Shown here piece by piece: positions 43,758 through 51,862 of a DNA stretch of 64,000 nucleotides. Each line of letters begins with the position of its first letter. The first letter of the stretch is position 1. The DNA lies in the NCBI GenBank assembly GCA_031254915.1, contig JAIRTL010000005.1, positions 1 through 64,000 on the forward strand, given 5' to 3'. Position numbers and translations under genes: made by a program. The notes beneath the pieces were generated by a model, which did no database searches, was not told the DNA's origin, and saw only the letters and a program-made list of their open reading frames with translations. The DNA comes from Planctomycetota bacterium. GTDB lineage: Bacteria; Planctomycetota; SZUA-567.

Positions 43758-45095
43758 TCAGTCGCCGATGCCGAGCTGGCGCATCTTTTCCCACAGGTTT
43801 TTACGGCTGATGCCAAGGGCGGCGGCGGTCTGCGACCGGTTGCCGCCGTGAATGGAGAGCACTTTCCCGATATGCGCCCGTTCCGCCCGCTTGACGGCGG
43901 AGGCGAGGGACAGGTCGCCGTCGCCGCCTGTTTCCGCGCCGGGCGGGAGGAGGTCCCTGGCGCTCAGTTCCTCCGCGCCGCCGCGCAGGGCGAGGGCGCG
44001 GCAAACCGCGTTTTCGAGCTGGCGGACGTTCCCGGGCCAGTCGTAGGATACGATCTCCGACATCGCGTCGGCGCCGATATGCGGAAGCGGCCCCTGGTTG
44101 TGCTTGGCGACGAAGCTCCGCACCAGATCGGGGATGTCGCCCCGTCGTTCGCGCAGGGGTGGCAGGTCGATGCGCAGGACATGGAGCCGGTAATACAGGT
44201 CGGCGCGAAAGCGGCCCTCGGCCGCGAGCGCCCCGAGATCGGTTTTCGACGCGGCGATGACCCTGATGTCCACCCGTCGCGACTCCATGCCGCCGATGCG
44301 GCGAAATTCGCGTTCCTGAAGGACGCGCAAAAGCTTCACCTGCGTGTCAAGGCGCATGTCGTCGATGTCGTCGAGGAACAGGGTGCCGCCCTCCGCCTCC
44401 TCGAAGCGGCCGGCGCGCTCGTTCTTGGCGTCGGTGAAGGCGCCCTTTTCGTGGCCGAACAGTTCGTCGTCGAGCAGCGCCGGCGACAGCGCGCCGCAGG
44501 ATACGGCCACGAACGGCTTGCGCCAGCGGGCGCTTTCCTCGTGGATCGCCTTGGCTATCACTTCCTTGCCGGAGCCGCTCTCGCCGACGATGAGCAGGGT
44601 CGCATCCGTGATCGCCGCCTGGCGGGCGATTCCGAGAATTTTCGCGAAGCTCTCCGACACCCCGCCGACGACCTGCGCGAAGCCGCGCTTGTTCCGTTCC
44701 GGGCCGTCCTCGCCGCGCCAGATGCCGGTCGCGCTCTTGCCGGAGCGTTTTTCGCCGATGCGGTCCAGCACCTTGACGAGCGCCTCGCCGAGGAAGGGTT
44801 TTTCGAGAAAATCGTAGGCGCCGTCGCGCATCGCCTCGACGGCGAGGCCGATGCTGCCGTGGCCGGTGATCGCCACCGCGTCGGCGCCGCTCTTCTTGGC
44901 GGCGCGGATGACCTGAAGGCCGTCGGCGCCGGGCATGCGCAGGTCCGTCACCACGCAGTCGAAGCGGTGGTCCGCGAGTTGCGCCAGCGCCTTGTCCCCG
45001 TCGGAAACGAGGGTCACGGCGTGCCCCGCCTCCTCGAGGTCGTCGCGGAGCGTGATGCGCAAAAGCGCCTCGTCGTCTGCAAGGAGAATCCTCAT
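43758..45095 (-). CDS. NtrC-type sigma-54-dependent response regulator
   Basis: 445 residues. Receiver domain (1-120) with LLADDEA, the phosphoacceptor in VVTDLRMPGADG and EKPF; AAA+ domain (about 145-375) with Walker A GESGSGKEV, Walker B GGTLFLDDID and the arginine finger region RADLYYRLHVLRI; Fis-type HTH at the end (NRSQTAAALGISRKNLWEKM). The sigma-54-contact loop reads GAFTDA, not the standard GAFTGA. It activates genes transcribed by sigma-54 polymerase. The ATG overlaps the histidine kinase stop by 4 bases. Confidence 0.95.
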   Translation of the reverse strand: MRILLADDEALLRITLRDDLEEAGHAVTLVSDGDKALAQLADHRFDCVVTDLRMPGADGLQVIRAAKKSGADAVAITGHGSIGLAVEAMRDGAYDFLEKPFLGEALVKVLDRIGEKRSGKSATGIWRGEDGPERNKRGFAQVVGGVSESFAKILGIARQAAITDATLLIVGESGSGKEVIAKAIHEESARWRKPFVAVSCGALSPALLDDELFGHEKGAFTDAKNERAGRFEEAEGGTLFLDDIDDMRLDTQVKLLRVLQEREFRRIGGMESRRVDIRVIAASKTDLGALAAEGRFRADLYYRLHVLRIDLPPLRERRGDIPDLVRSFVAKHNQGPLPHIGADAMSEIVSYDWPGNVRQLENAVCRALALRGGAEELSARDLLPPGAETGGDGDLSLASAVKRAERAHIGKVLSIHGGNRSQTAAALGISRKNLWEKMRQLGIGD

Positions 45096-46282
45096 GCCCT
45101 GGTTCCTCCGCTTCGCACGCCGGTCGAGGCGGCCAGGGCCGGCTTGATGGCGCGACCGGAGTCCGCGGCAGGCAGCTCGACCGTGGCCTTGGTGCCCTCC
45201 CCTTTGTTGCTGTTCAGGGTCAGGGCGCCGCCGTATCCGGCGACGATGTGGTGGGCGATCGACAATCCGAGGCCGGTGCCTTTCCCGACCGGTTTCGTGG
45301 TGTGAAAATATTCGAAGCTGGCCGACACCTCGTCGAGGGTGAGGCCGGTGCCGGTATCGCGGATCTCCACCACGATCCAGTCCATCACCCGCTCCGTCCT
45401 GACGGTGAGAGTGCCGCCGCGCGGCATGGCGTCTATGGCGTTGATGAGGAGATTCAGGAAAACGTGCTGAAGGTCGCCGGAATCGGCGATCACCCTGAAG
45501 CGGTCCGGCCGTTTCGGGTCGTCCCGCTCCACCTCGTCCACCAGCGTGACGCCGGCGGGTTCGAGCATGTGCCTGATCAGTTCCATCGACTGCCGGACGG
45601 CGAGGCTCGCCGAGGTCGGAGCCACCTCCGGCCGCTTCCGGGAGAAGTCGAGGATGCGTCTGACCGTCCCCCGCATGCGTTTGAGCCCCTCCTCGCAGAG
45701 ATAAAAGTATTCAGCCGACCGTTCGGGGGTGAGACCGCCTTTCTTCAGGCGCGCGAGGGCGTTCATGACGCCGCCGAGGGGGTTGTTGATTTCGTGGGCG
45801 ACGCCGGCGGCGAGTCTGCCGGTGGCGGCGAGGCGTTCCGTGAAGGCGAGATCCTTCTGCGTCTTCTCGATTTCGGCGGTCGCCGCCCTGACCTTGTCCT
45901 CGAGATGGGTGCGCGCCTCGCCGACCTCCGCCGCCATGTAATTGAAGGATTCGGCGAGCTGGCCGAGTTCGTCGCGCCTGCCGGCGACGGGAATGATGGC
46001 GCGCTCTCCCGAAGCGAGTTGGCGGGTCGCGAGGACGATGTCGTCCAGCGGCCCCAGCACCAGCCGCTCGAGCGTCCAATACAGGATCGCGGACATGACG
46101 GTCAGGCCGATGAGGATCGCCGTGGCGATGGCGAAAAGGCCCGGGGCCCAGATGTCGTCGCCACGTTCCGGATTGAAGGCGTCCCCGGACAGGTAGGCGG
46201 CCTCGATCATGATGACCAGCATCAAACCGTTGATCAGCATGAGGCCGATGAAGGAGAAAAGAATTTTTCTGCGTAGAGTCAT
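45092..46282 (-). CDS. Sensor histidine kinase (HAMP, HisKA, HATPase)
   Basis: 396 residues. Two membrane helices (about 6-28 and 48-70) enclose a very short extracytoplasmic loop of about 20 residues, so it may sense within the membrane or through a partner. HAMP follows, then HisKA with AGVAHEINNPLGG (phospho-His) and a HATPase domain with NLLINAIDAM, DTGTGL and GTGLGLSIAHHIV. It phosphorylates the coupled NtrC-type regulator. The pair resembles the NtrB/ZraS class by its AGVAHEINNPL box; the signal is unknown. Confidence 0.95.
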   Translation of the reverse strand: MTLRRKILFSFIGLMLINGLMLVIMIEAAYLSGDAFNPERGDDIWAPGLFAIATAILIGLTVMSAILYWTLERLVLGPLDDIVLATRQLASGERAIIPVAGRRDELGQLAESFNYMAAEVGEARTHLEDKVRAATAEIEKTQKDLAFTERLAATGRLAAGVAHEINNPLGGVMNALARLKKGGLTPERSAEYFYLCEEGLKRMRGTVRRILDFSRKRPEVAPTSASLAVRQSMELIRHMLEPAGVTLVDEVERDDPKRPDRFRVIADSGDLQHVFLNLLINAIDAMPRGGTLTVRTERVMDWIVVEIRDTGTGLTLDEVSASFEYFHTTKPVGKGTGLGLSIAHHIVAGYGGALTLNSNKGEGTKATVELPAADSGRAIKPALAASTGVRSGGTRA

Positions 46283-46459
46283 GTCGTCGTCGGGTGATCT
46301 CGGTTAGAGGATGAAAACAACATCACACTCCGCCCGGAGGCGGAGAGAATCTTTCAGTCCCGCAAGGTTGTCCTGGAAAACGCGTCCTTTATTATAGCGA
46401 TACCCGATCCGCCTGCAAACCTAATGGATAAACCGGGCGCTTTTTTCACGGAACATGTT

Positions 46460-46493
46460 CAGTGAACTTTTGGAAAGAATCGAACAAACCACC
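46460..46493. repeat. R4 fragment, one arm
   Basis: CAGTGAACTTTTGGAAAGAA followed by TCGAACAAACCACC aligns with the left arm of the R4 element (CAGTGGACTTTTTGGGGAAA, 5973-5992). Confidence 0.55.
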
Positions 46494-46508
46494 GTTGGAG
46501 CATTTATG

Positions 46509-46630
46509 CCGTTCACGTTTCGGAGCTGTGATTTCCTCAACTGTGCGCCGCCGGGGAATGACCCAGTGAAGCAAACGCGGAACAGGGCGACCCCCATCCT
46601 CAATTTTCACAATTTCGGGCGGCGGCCGGC
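46509..46630 (-). repeat. R1 repeat, complete copy
   Basis: GCCGTTCACGTTTCGG, AGCTGTGATTTCCTCAACTG, GCGGAACAGGGCGACCCCC, ATCCTCAATTTTCACAATTT, CGGGC in R1 order. It faces the forward copy at 46880, so the two are inverted to each other across about 250 bp. Confidence 0.88.
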
Positions 46631-46879
46631 GAAAACTTCACATTTGGAAAGCGTCGATCCTTCGTTGCGTTTCTCTCTCGGCGTATTTTCGCCAAAAACA
46701 ACGTGAAAATGCCCCTGCCGATCGACACCTTCGGTTGAACGCTTTCTAAACGCAAATTGGGAACGCTCATAGACGCCGCACAGTCATGCCGTCCCCATTC
46801 GGCGCCGATGGCGATCCGGCGCGCCGGTTCGTCATTTTCCATATTGCTTCCCGTCCCCCGAATACGGTAGGATAGTACG

Positions 46880-47112
46880 ATATGCTTGGCGCGGCTCGAA
46901 ATTGTGAAAATTGAGGATGGGGGCCGCCCTGTTCCGCACCTGTTTTCCTTGGGGTGTTTTGCGAAGTTGAATGGACATCCCGTTACGCATGTCGGTTTGT
47001 CCCGCCGCATCCCGGAGGCCGGGTCTTTCGTAGCATTTGGGCACAATGCGCCAGCCATTTCATACCCGCGCACGGTCGAGGGAATCACAACTCCGGACCG
47101 CGCTTGGCATAG
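46880..47112 (+). repeat. R1 repeat with R3 insert
   Basis: The R1 inner half (CGAAATTGTGAAAATTGAGG, CCCTGTTCCGCACC), then R3 (GCGAAGTTGAATGGACATCC to about 47020), then the R1 outer half (CGCACGGTCGAGGGAATCAC, ending near 47112). It matches 29165-29500 except that R2 is absent. Confidence 0.88.
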
Positions 47113-47163
47113 TGTCCGCTCATCATTGAAAACATAAACGCCGTTCGCGGCGGGGAGTCTGGT

Positions 47164-48684
47164 TTGAAATCGAACTTCGTGGCGAAAATCCGGGAATCGG
47201 CGGTATCGGTCATTCCCGTCATGCTGATCGTCGTGGCGCTCCACTTCGCGATCGCCCCCCTCCCCGAGGGGCAATTGACGAAATACATCGTCGGCGGCGT
47301 TCTCCTCATGCTCGGACTGGGCATATTTCTCGTCGGCGCGGACATCGGCATGGTGCCGTTCGGGCAGAAGGTGGGGTCGGCGCTCACGAAGAGGCGCAAC
47401 CTCATCCTCATTCTCGTCGCCGCCTTTCTCATCGGCTTCGCCATCACGATCGCCGAGCCGGACGTCCAGGTGCTGGCGAACCAGGTCCAATCGATCGCGC
47501 CCGACCTGAACAAGTTCTCGCTTCTTCTGATGATCGCGGTCGGCGTCGGCATCTTCCTCGTCATCGCCATGGTCCGCGTCCTCATGCAGTGGCCGCTTCC
47601 CGTGCTCCTGATCGGCTTCTACATTCTCGTCTTTTTCGTCTGCTCCTTCGTCGACCCGGGGTTCGTCGGCGTCGCCTTCGACGCCGGCGGCGCCACCACC
47701 GGCCCCATCACCGTCCCCTTCATCATGGCCATGGGGATCGGCGTCGCGGCGGTGGTCAAAAAGGAGGAGGGCGGCGACAACAGTTTCGGCTACGTCGGCT
47801 TGGCGTCCATCGGTCCCATCGCCGCCGTCGCCGTCATGGGCCTGTTTTCCTCCATCCGGCTCGACCGGATCCCGGAGGAGGCGGTCGCGGACCAGGCGAA
47901 GTCGCTCATCGGCGCTTTCACGAGCGGAATTCCCCACGTCTCGCGGGACATCGCCCTGGCGCTGTCGCCGCTGATGATTATCTTTTTCCTTTTCCAGATT
48001 TTCCTGCTCCGCCTCCCTTCGGAGCAGGTCAAGAGAATGATCCTCGGCCTCGTCTACTCCTTCATCGGCCTCGTCATCTTCATGGTCGGCGTCAACGGCG
48101 GCTTCACGCCGGTCGGGCAGTCCCTCGGGCACCGCCTCGGCGCCATCGCCGGCGGCTGGTGCCTGCTGCCGGTCGGCATGATTCTCGGCGCCGTCGTCGT
48201 CATCGCCGAGCCGGCGGTGTGGGTGCTCACCGAGCAGGTGGAAGAGGTTTCCGGGGGCCACATCAAGCGCTCGATCATGCTTGCGGCGTTGTCCGTGAGC
48301 ATCGCCCTCGCCGTCGCCATGGGCATGCTCAGGGTCGTGACCGGCCTGTCGATCTGGTGGATCCTCGTGCCGGGGTATGTTCTGGCGCTCGGTCTCACCC
48401 GGTTCGCGCCGCCCCTGTTCACCGCCATCGCCTTCGATTCGGGCGGCGTTGCGTCGGGGCCGATGTCCACCACCTTCGTGCTCGCGCTCACGCTCGGCGC
48501 GTCGTTCGCCTGCGGCGGCAATCCCGCCACCGACGCCTTCGGGATGGTGGCGATGATCGCCATGGCGCCGCTCATCACCATCCAGATCCTCGGGCTCGTT
48601 TTCAAGCATGTCGAAAAGCGGCAGGAGGAGGCCGAGGCGGAAAGGAAGCCCCGTCCCGCGACGGAAGGAAACGGCAATGAATGA
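47164..48684 (+). CDS. DUF1538 multi-pass membrane protein
   Basis: 506 residues, roughly 12 hydrophobic helices in two homologous halves. Each half carries the family glycine motif: AFDAGGATTGPITVPF and AFDSGGVASGPMSTTF. The symmetry suggests a transporter with an internal repeat, but the substrate is unknown. The frame opens with TTG at 47164 behind GGGGAG; the first ATG is 19 codons later, inside the first helix, so TTG is the likely start. The end overlaps the PII-like gene by 8 bases, so that protein is probably its regulator. Confidence 0.85.
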   Translation: MKSNFVAKIRESAVSVIPVMLIVVALHFAIAPLPEGQLTKYIVGGVLLMLGLGIFLVGADIGMVPFGQKVGSALTKRRNLILILVAAFLIGFAITIAEPDVQVLANQVQSIAPDLNKFSLLLMIAVGVGIFLVIAMVRVLMQWPLPVLLIGFYILVFFVCSFVDPGFVGVAFDAGGATTGPITVPFIMAMGIGVAAVVKKEEGGDNSFGYVGLASIGPIAAVAVMGLFSSIRLDRIPEEAVADQAKSLIGAFTSGIPHVSRDIALALSPLMIIFFLFQIFLLRLPSEQVKRMILGLVYSFIGLVIFMVGVNGGFTPVGQSLGHRLGAIAGGWCLLPVGMILGAVVVIAEPAVWVLTEQVEEVSGGHIKRSIMLAALSVSIALAVAMGMLRVVTGLSIWWILVPGYVLALGLTRFAPPLFTAIAFDSGGVASGPMSTTFVLALTLGASFACGGNPATDAFGMVAMIAMAPLITIQILGLVFKHVEKRQEEAEAERKPRPATEGNGNE

Positions 48685-49351
48685 CTTTGTGGAACGGCCG
48701 GCGAAAATGCTTGTGTGCATGGTCGGCCGACACCGGGGGGAAAAGCTGGTCGAGGCCGCGAAGGGGGGAGGCGCGCGCGGCGGCACCCTGGCCCTCGGAA
48801 AATCGGTCGGCGACAACCGGTTTCTCCAGGCGCTGTCCCTCGCCGACATCCAGCAGGACGTCGCCTTCATCGTCATGGCCGACGAAGCCCGCGACGTGGT
48901 CAAGGCGGTGAAGGAGGCGGCATTGCGGAACAGGAAGCTGTCGGGGCTCGCGCTTCTCCTGCGGGTTCCCGAACTGTATCTGCGCACGGGTTCCGACAGC
49001 CCGGAACCGAAATCAGAAACCAGAACGAGGAGCAGGAAAATGCCGTCCGGATACAAGCTCATCACCGTCATCGTCAATTCCGGGTACGCCGACGATGTCA
49101 TGGCTGTTTCGCGCAAGGCCGGGGCGGCCGGCGGCACCATCCTCTCGGCGCGCGGCACCGGCACCGAGGAGGACGTGAAGTTCTTCGGCATCACGCTCGT
49201 CCCGGAGAAGGAGATGCTCTACATCGTCGCCGAGCAGGAGAAGTTTCCCGCCATCATCGAGGCGATCAAGACGGTGGAAACGCTCAACGAGCCGGGCGGC
49301 GGCATCATCTACGCCATGGACGTGGAGGAATTCATACCGCTTGGGCGGTGA
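48677..49351 (+). CDS. Tandem PII-like signalling protein
   Basis: 224 residues: two PII/GlnB-like ferredoxin-fold domains (about 9-105 and 122-224) joined by a short basic linker. The second, YKLITVIVNSGYADDVMAVSRKAGAAGGTILSARGTG...VEEFIPLG, is the better match; the first is diverged. Classical GlnB T-loop residues are not seen. PII proteins bind nucleotides and block or open partner channels, so regulation of the DUF1538 protein is a reasonable inference given the 8-base overlap. GGAAGGAA precedes the ATG at 48677. Confidence 0.82.
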   Translation: MNDFVERPAKMLVCMVGRHRGEKLVEAAKGGGARGGTLALGKSVGDNRFLQALSLADIQQDVAFIVMADEARDVVKAVKEAALRNRKLSGLALLLRVPELYLRTGSDSPEPKSETRTRSRKMPSGYKLITVIVNSGYADDVMAVSRKAGAAGGTILSARGTGTEEDVKFFGITLVPEKEMLYIVAEQEKFPAIIEAIKTVETLNEPGGGIIYAMDVEEFIPLGR

Positions 49352-49421
49352 TGGGGGAACGGGTGCGGAACAGGGCAACCTCCATCCCCATTTTCCCAAT
49401 TTCAAACCGACATCGGTATAA
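49351..49421 (-). repeat. R1 repeat, short copy
   Basis: GTGCGGAACAGGGCAACCTC, CATCCCCATTTTCCCAATTT and GGTATA in R1 order, inner half only. Its outer end lies 5 bases before the -35 box of the ilv promoter. Confidence 0.82.
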
Positions 49422-49425
49422 ATTC

Positions 49426-49454
49426 TTGACAGCCGTCCCGTGTGCCGGTAGAGT
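49426..49454 (+). promoter_or_regulatory. Sigma-70-type promoter of the ilv operon
   Basis: Perfect -35 TTGACA (49426-49431), 17-base spacer, -10 TAGAGT (49449-49454). It starts a transcript about 20 bases before the leader peptide. Confidence 0.75.
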
Positions 49455-49481
49455 TTTTGTAATGAAGGAGCGGGGAAAATC

Positions 49482-49562
49482 ATGATTCAGAGCGTCGGAA
49501 TGGTCGTCCTTGTCGCGGTTGGCGAGTCGATTGCGATCGACCATATCCGAATGGAGCCCTGA
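49482..49562 (+). CDS. Leader peptide of the ilvBN attenuator
   Basis: 26 codons. Ten of 26 residues are branched-chain amino acids (5 Val, 4 Ile, 1 Leu), concentrated in VGMVVLVAV and SIAIDHI. GGGG lies 6 bases upstream and AAGGAG 11 bases upstream of the ATG. A terminator hairpin follows 27 bases after its stop and ilvB after that. This is the layout of ribosome-mediated transcription attenuation: scarce charged Val/Ile/Leu tRNA stalls the ribosome and prevents the terminator. The antiterminator pairing was not worked out. Confidence 0.75.
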   Translation: MIQSVGMVVLVAVGESIAIDHIRMEP

Positions 49563-49589
49563 GCTGACGCGTTTTTCGAATCTGTCATC

Positions 49590-49620
49590 AGCCCCGGGCC
49601 TAAAAGGTCCGGGGCTTTTC
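49590..49620 (+). promoter_or_regulatory. ilvB attenuator (conditional terminator)
   Basis: Stem AGCCCCGGGCC / GGTCCGGGGCT (one G-T pair, 5-base loop TAAAA) followed by TTTTC. It lies between the leader peptide stop and the ilvB ribosome binding site, so it must be regulated for ilvB to be expressed. Confidence 0.85.
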
Positions 49621-49650
49621 GTTACCTGGACACAGCGGCAGGAGACGCAT

Positions 49651-51321
49651 ATGAAAGGCACTCGCGCCATCATCGAGGTGTTGAAAAGCGAAGGGGTGGA
49701 CCTGGTGTTCGGCTATCCCGGCGGGCAGATCATTCCCCTGTTCGACGAGTTCTACGACGAAAAGGATGTCCGGCTCGTCATGCCTCGCCACGAGCAGGGC
49801 GGCGCGCACGCGGCCGAGGGCTACGCCCGCGTCACCGGCAAGGTCGGAGTCGTGATCGCCACCAGCGGCCCGGGCGCCACCAACCTCGTCACCGGCATCG
49901 CCGACGCCTACATGGATTCGACGCCGCTAGTCGCCGTCACAGGACAAGTGGTGTCGCAGCTCATCGGCAACGACGCCTTCCAGGAGGTGGACGTCATCGG
50001 CATCACCCGTTCGATATCGAAGCACAACTATCTGGTGAAAAAGCCGTCCGACCTGCCGTCGATGCTCAAGTCCGCCTTCCATATCGCCCGCTCGGGACGA
50101 CCGGGACCGGTGGTGGTGGACATCCCGTCCGATATCCAGAAAACGGAGATCAACGCACCGATCCCGGATTCGGTGCGCATCCCCGGCTACCAGCCGACCT
50201 ACGAGGGAAATCCGCGCCAGATCGACCGCATCGCGCAGATGATCAACGCCTCCGAGCGCCCCGTTCTCTACGTCGGCGGCGGCATCGTCTCCTCGGGCGC
50301 GTCCGAACACCTTCGCGAAGTCGCGCGCCAGGCCAACCTCCCCGTGACGACGACGCTTATGGGCCTCGGCTGCTTCCCCTCGGACGACCCCCTTTCGCTC
50401 GGGATGCTCGGCATGCACGGTTCCGCCTATGCCAACCAGGCGGTGATGGGCTGCGATCTTCTCATCGCCGTCGGCGCCCGCTTCGACGACCGCATCACCG
50501 GCAAGACCGCCGCTTTCGCGCCGCTGGCGAAGAAGATCCACGTCGATATCGATCCGACCTCGGTGTCGAAAAACGTCGGCGTCGATCTCCCCGTCATCGG
50601 CGGCGCCGACAACATCCTGCGCGAACTTCTGCCCAAGCTCGAACGTCGTGAACGGCAAGCCTGGTTCGCCAGGATTGCCGAATGGAAGGCGTCGTCGCCC
50701 CTCGACGTTCCGGAGTACGCCGGCGCGGTCGCGCCGCAGCGGGTTCTCCGCGAGATGAACCGCCTGTCCCGCGACCGCGACCCCGTGCTCGTCACCGACG
50801 TCGGCCAACACCAGATGTGGTCCGCCCTGTACTGGAACCACCAGCGCCCGCGCCGCTGGGTCAGTTCCGGCGGACTCGGCACGATGGGCTTCGGCCTGCC
50901 CGCCGCCATCGGCGCGCAACTGGGCCTGCCGGACAACCTCGTCTTCTGCGTCACCGGCGACGGCGGCATCCAGATGAACATCCAGGAACTGGCGACGGTG
51001 AAGCGCCTCGATCTCCCCGTGAAGATCATCCTCATGAACAACGGCTACCTCGGCATGGTCCGCCAGTGGCAGGAACTGTTCTGGAACAAGCGCTATTCCC
51101 ACACGAATCTTTCGGACAATCCCGATTTCGTCGCCATCGCCGAAGCCTACGGCATCAAGTCGCTGACGCTCGATTCCGGCGACCGGACCGCCGCGACGCT
51201 CGAGGAGGCGATCGACCACCCCGGGCCGGTTCTCGTCGACGTCCGCATCGACCGCGAGGCGAATGTCTATCCGATGGTTCCCGCCGGGGAGCCGCTCGAT
51301 CAAATCATCACCAGGCGCTGA
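49651..51321 (+). CDS. ilvB: Acetolactate synthase, large (catalytic) subunit
   Basis: 556 residues. A thiamine-diphosphate enzyme joining two pyruvates (or pyruvate and 2-ketobutyrate) as the first step of valine, leucine and isoleucine synthesis. FGYPGGQIIPLFDEF, RHEQGGAHAAEGYAR with the catalytic Glu, the FAD-region SGPGATNLVTGIADA and the TPP motif GDGGIQMNIQELATVKRLDLPVK-type sequence are all present. The ATG at 49651 has AGGAG at 7 bases. Regulated by the leader peptide/attenuator upstream. Confidence 0.97.
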   Translation: MKGTRAIIEVLKSEGVDLVFGYPGGQIIPLFDEFYDEKDVRLVMPRHEQGGAHAAEGYARVTGKVGVVIATSGPGATNLVTGIADAYMDSTPLVAVTGQVVSQLIGNDAFQEVDVIGITRSISKHNYLVKKPSDLPSMLKSAFHIARSGRPGPVVVDIPSDIQKTEINAPIPDSVRIPGYQPTYEGNPRQIDRIAQMINASERPVLYVGGGIVSSGASEHLREVARQANLPVTTTLMGLGCFPSDDPLSLGMLGMHGSAYANQAVMGCDLLIAVGARFDDRITGKTAAFAPLAKKIHVDIDPTSVSKNVGVDLPVIGGADNILRELLPKLERRERQAWFARIAEWKASSPLDVPEYAGAVAPQRVLREMNRLSRDRDPVLVTDVGQHQMWSALYWNHQRPRRWVSSGGLGTMGFGLPAAIGAQLGLPDNLVFCVTGDGGIQMNIQELATVKRLDLPVKIILMNNGYLGMVRQWQELFWNKRYSHTNLSDNPDFVAIAEAYGIKSLTLDSGDRTAATLEEAIDHPGPVLVDVRIDREANVYPMVPAGEPLDQIITRR

Positions 51322-51355
51322 ATCGCGCCCGGCACAGCATACGGAGGAAGCGCCC

Positions 51356-51847
51356 ATGCCCCCCAAAGTCCGCCGTCACGTCTTCAGCGCGCTGGTGGAG
51401 AACAAGCCCGGCGTCCTCGCCCGGATCGCGAGCCTCTTCTCGGCGCGCGGCTACAACATCGAAAGCCTCAACGTCGGGGAGACGGACAACGCCGCGACCT
51501 CGCGCATGACCATTTCCGTCCTCGGCGACGACCGCACTCTCGAACAGATACGCAAGCAGTTGTCGAAGCTGATCGACACCCTCAAGGTGACGGAACTTTC
51601 CGACCTCCCCTGCGTCGAAACGGACTTGGCGCTCGTCAAGGTCAAGGCCGCCCCCGACAGGCGAGGGGAGATTCTCAATCTCGTGACTGTCTTCAACGCC
51701 CGCATCGCCGACGTGTCGGAGCGGCATCTTGTCATCGAGATATCCGGGAACGAGGCGAAGCTGCGCTCCTTCCTGTCGCTGGCGGGAACCTACGGCGTGA
51801 CGGAAATGGTCCGCGCCGGCCGCATCGCCATGAAGCGCGGCGACTGA
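51356..51847 (+). CDS. ilvN: Acetolactate synthase, small (regulatory) subunit
   Basis: 163 residues. The N-terminal ACT domain begins RRHVFSALVENKPGVLARIASLFSARGYNIESL, the family signature that binds valine for feedback inhibition; a second ACT-like half follows (FNARIADVSERHLVIEISG). Long (IlvH-type) length. The ATG at 51356 follows GGAGG. 34 bases after ilvB, so co-transcribed. Confidence 0.96.
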   Translation: MPPKVRRHVFSALVENKPGVLARIASLFSARGYNIESLNVGETDNAATSRMTISVLGDDRTLEQIRKQLSKLIDTLKVTELSDLPCVETDLALVKVKAAPDRRGEILNLVTVFNARIADVSERHLVIEISGNEAKLRSFLSLAGTYGVTEMVRAGRIAMKRGD

Positions 51848-51862
51848 CCGGAAGGGAAAGCC

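Larger units (their letters stand above)
46283..47163. other. 881-bp intergenic repeat cluster
   Basis: No gene supported on either strand. It holds an R4 fragment, a reverse R1 copy and a forward R1/R3 copy, listed separately. The stretch 46631-46879 between the two R1 copies shows nothing recognised. The long minus-strand frame across here is a shadow of the DUF1538 and PII genes. Confidence 0.6.

Noticed and set aside
46600-49194. An 864-codon minus-strand frame
   Set aside because: Antisense of the DUF1538 and PII genes; extremely rich in Asp, Glu, His and Arg and without structure.
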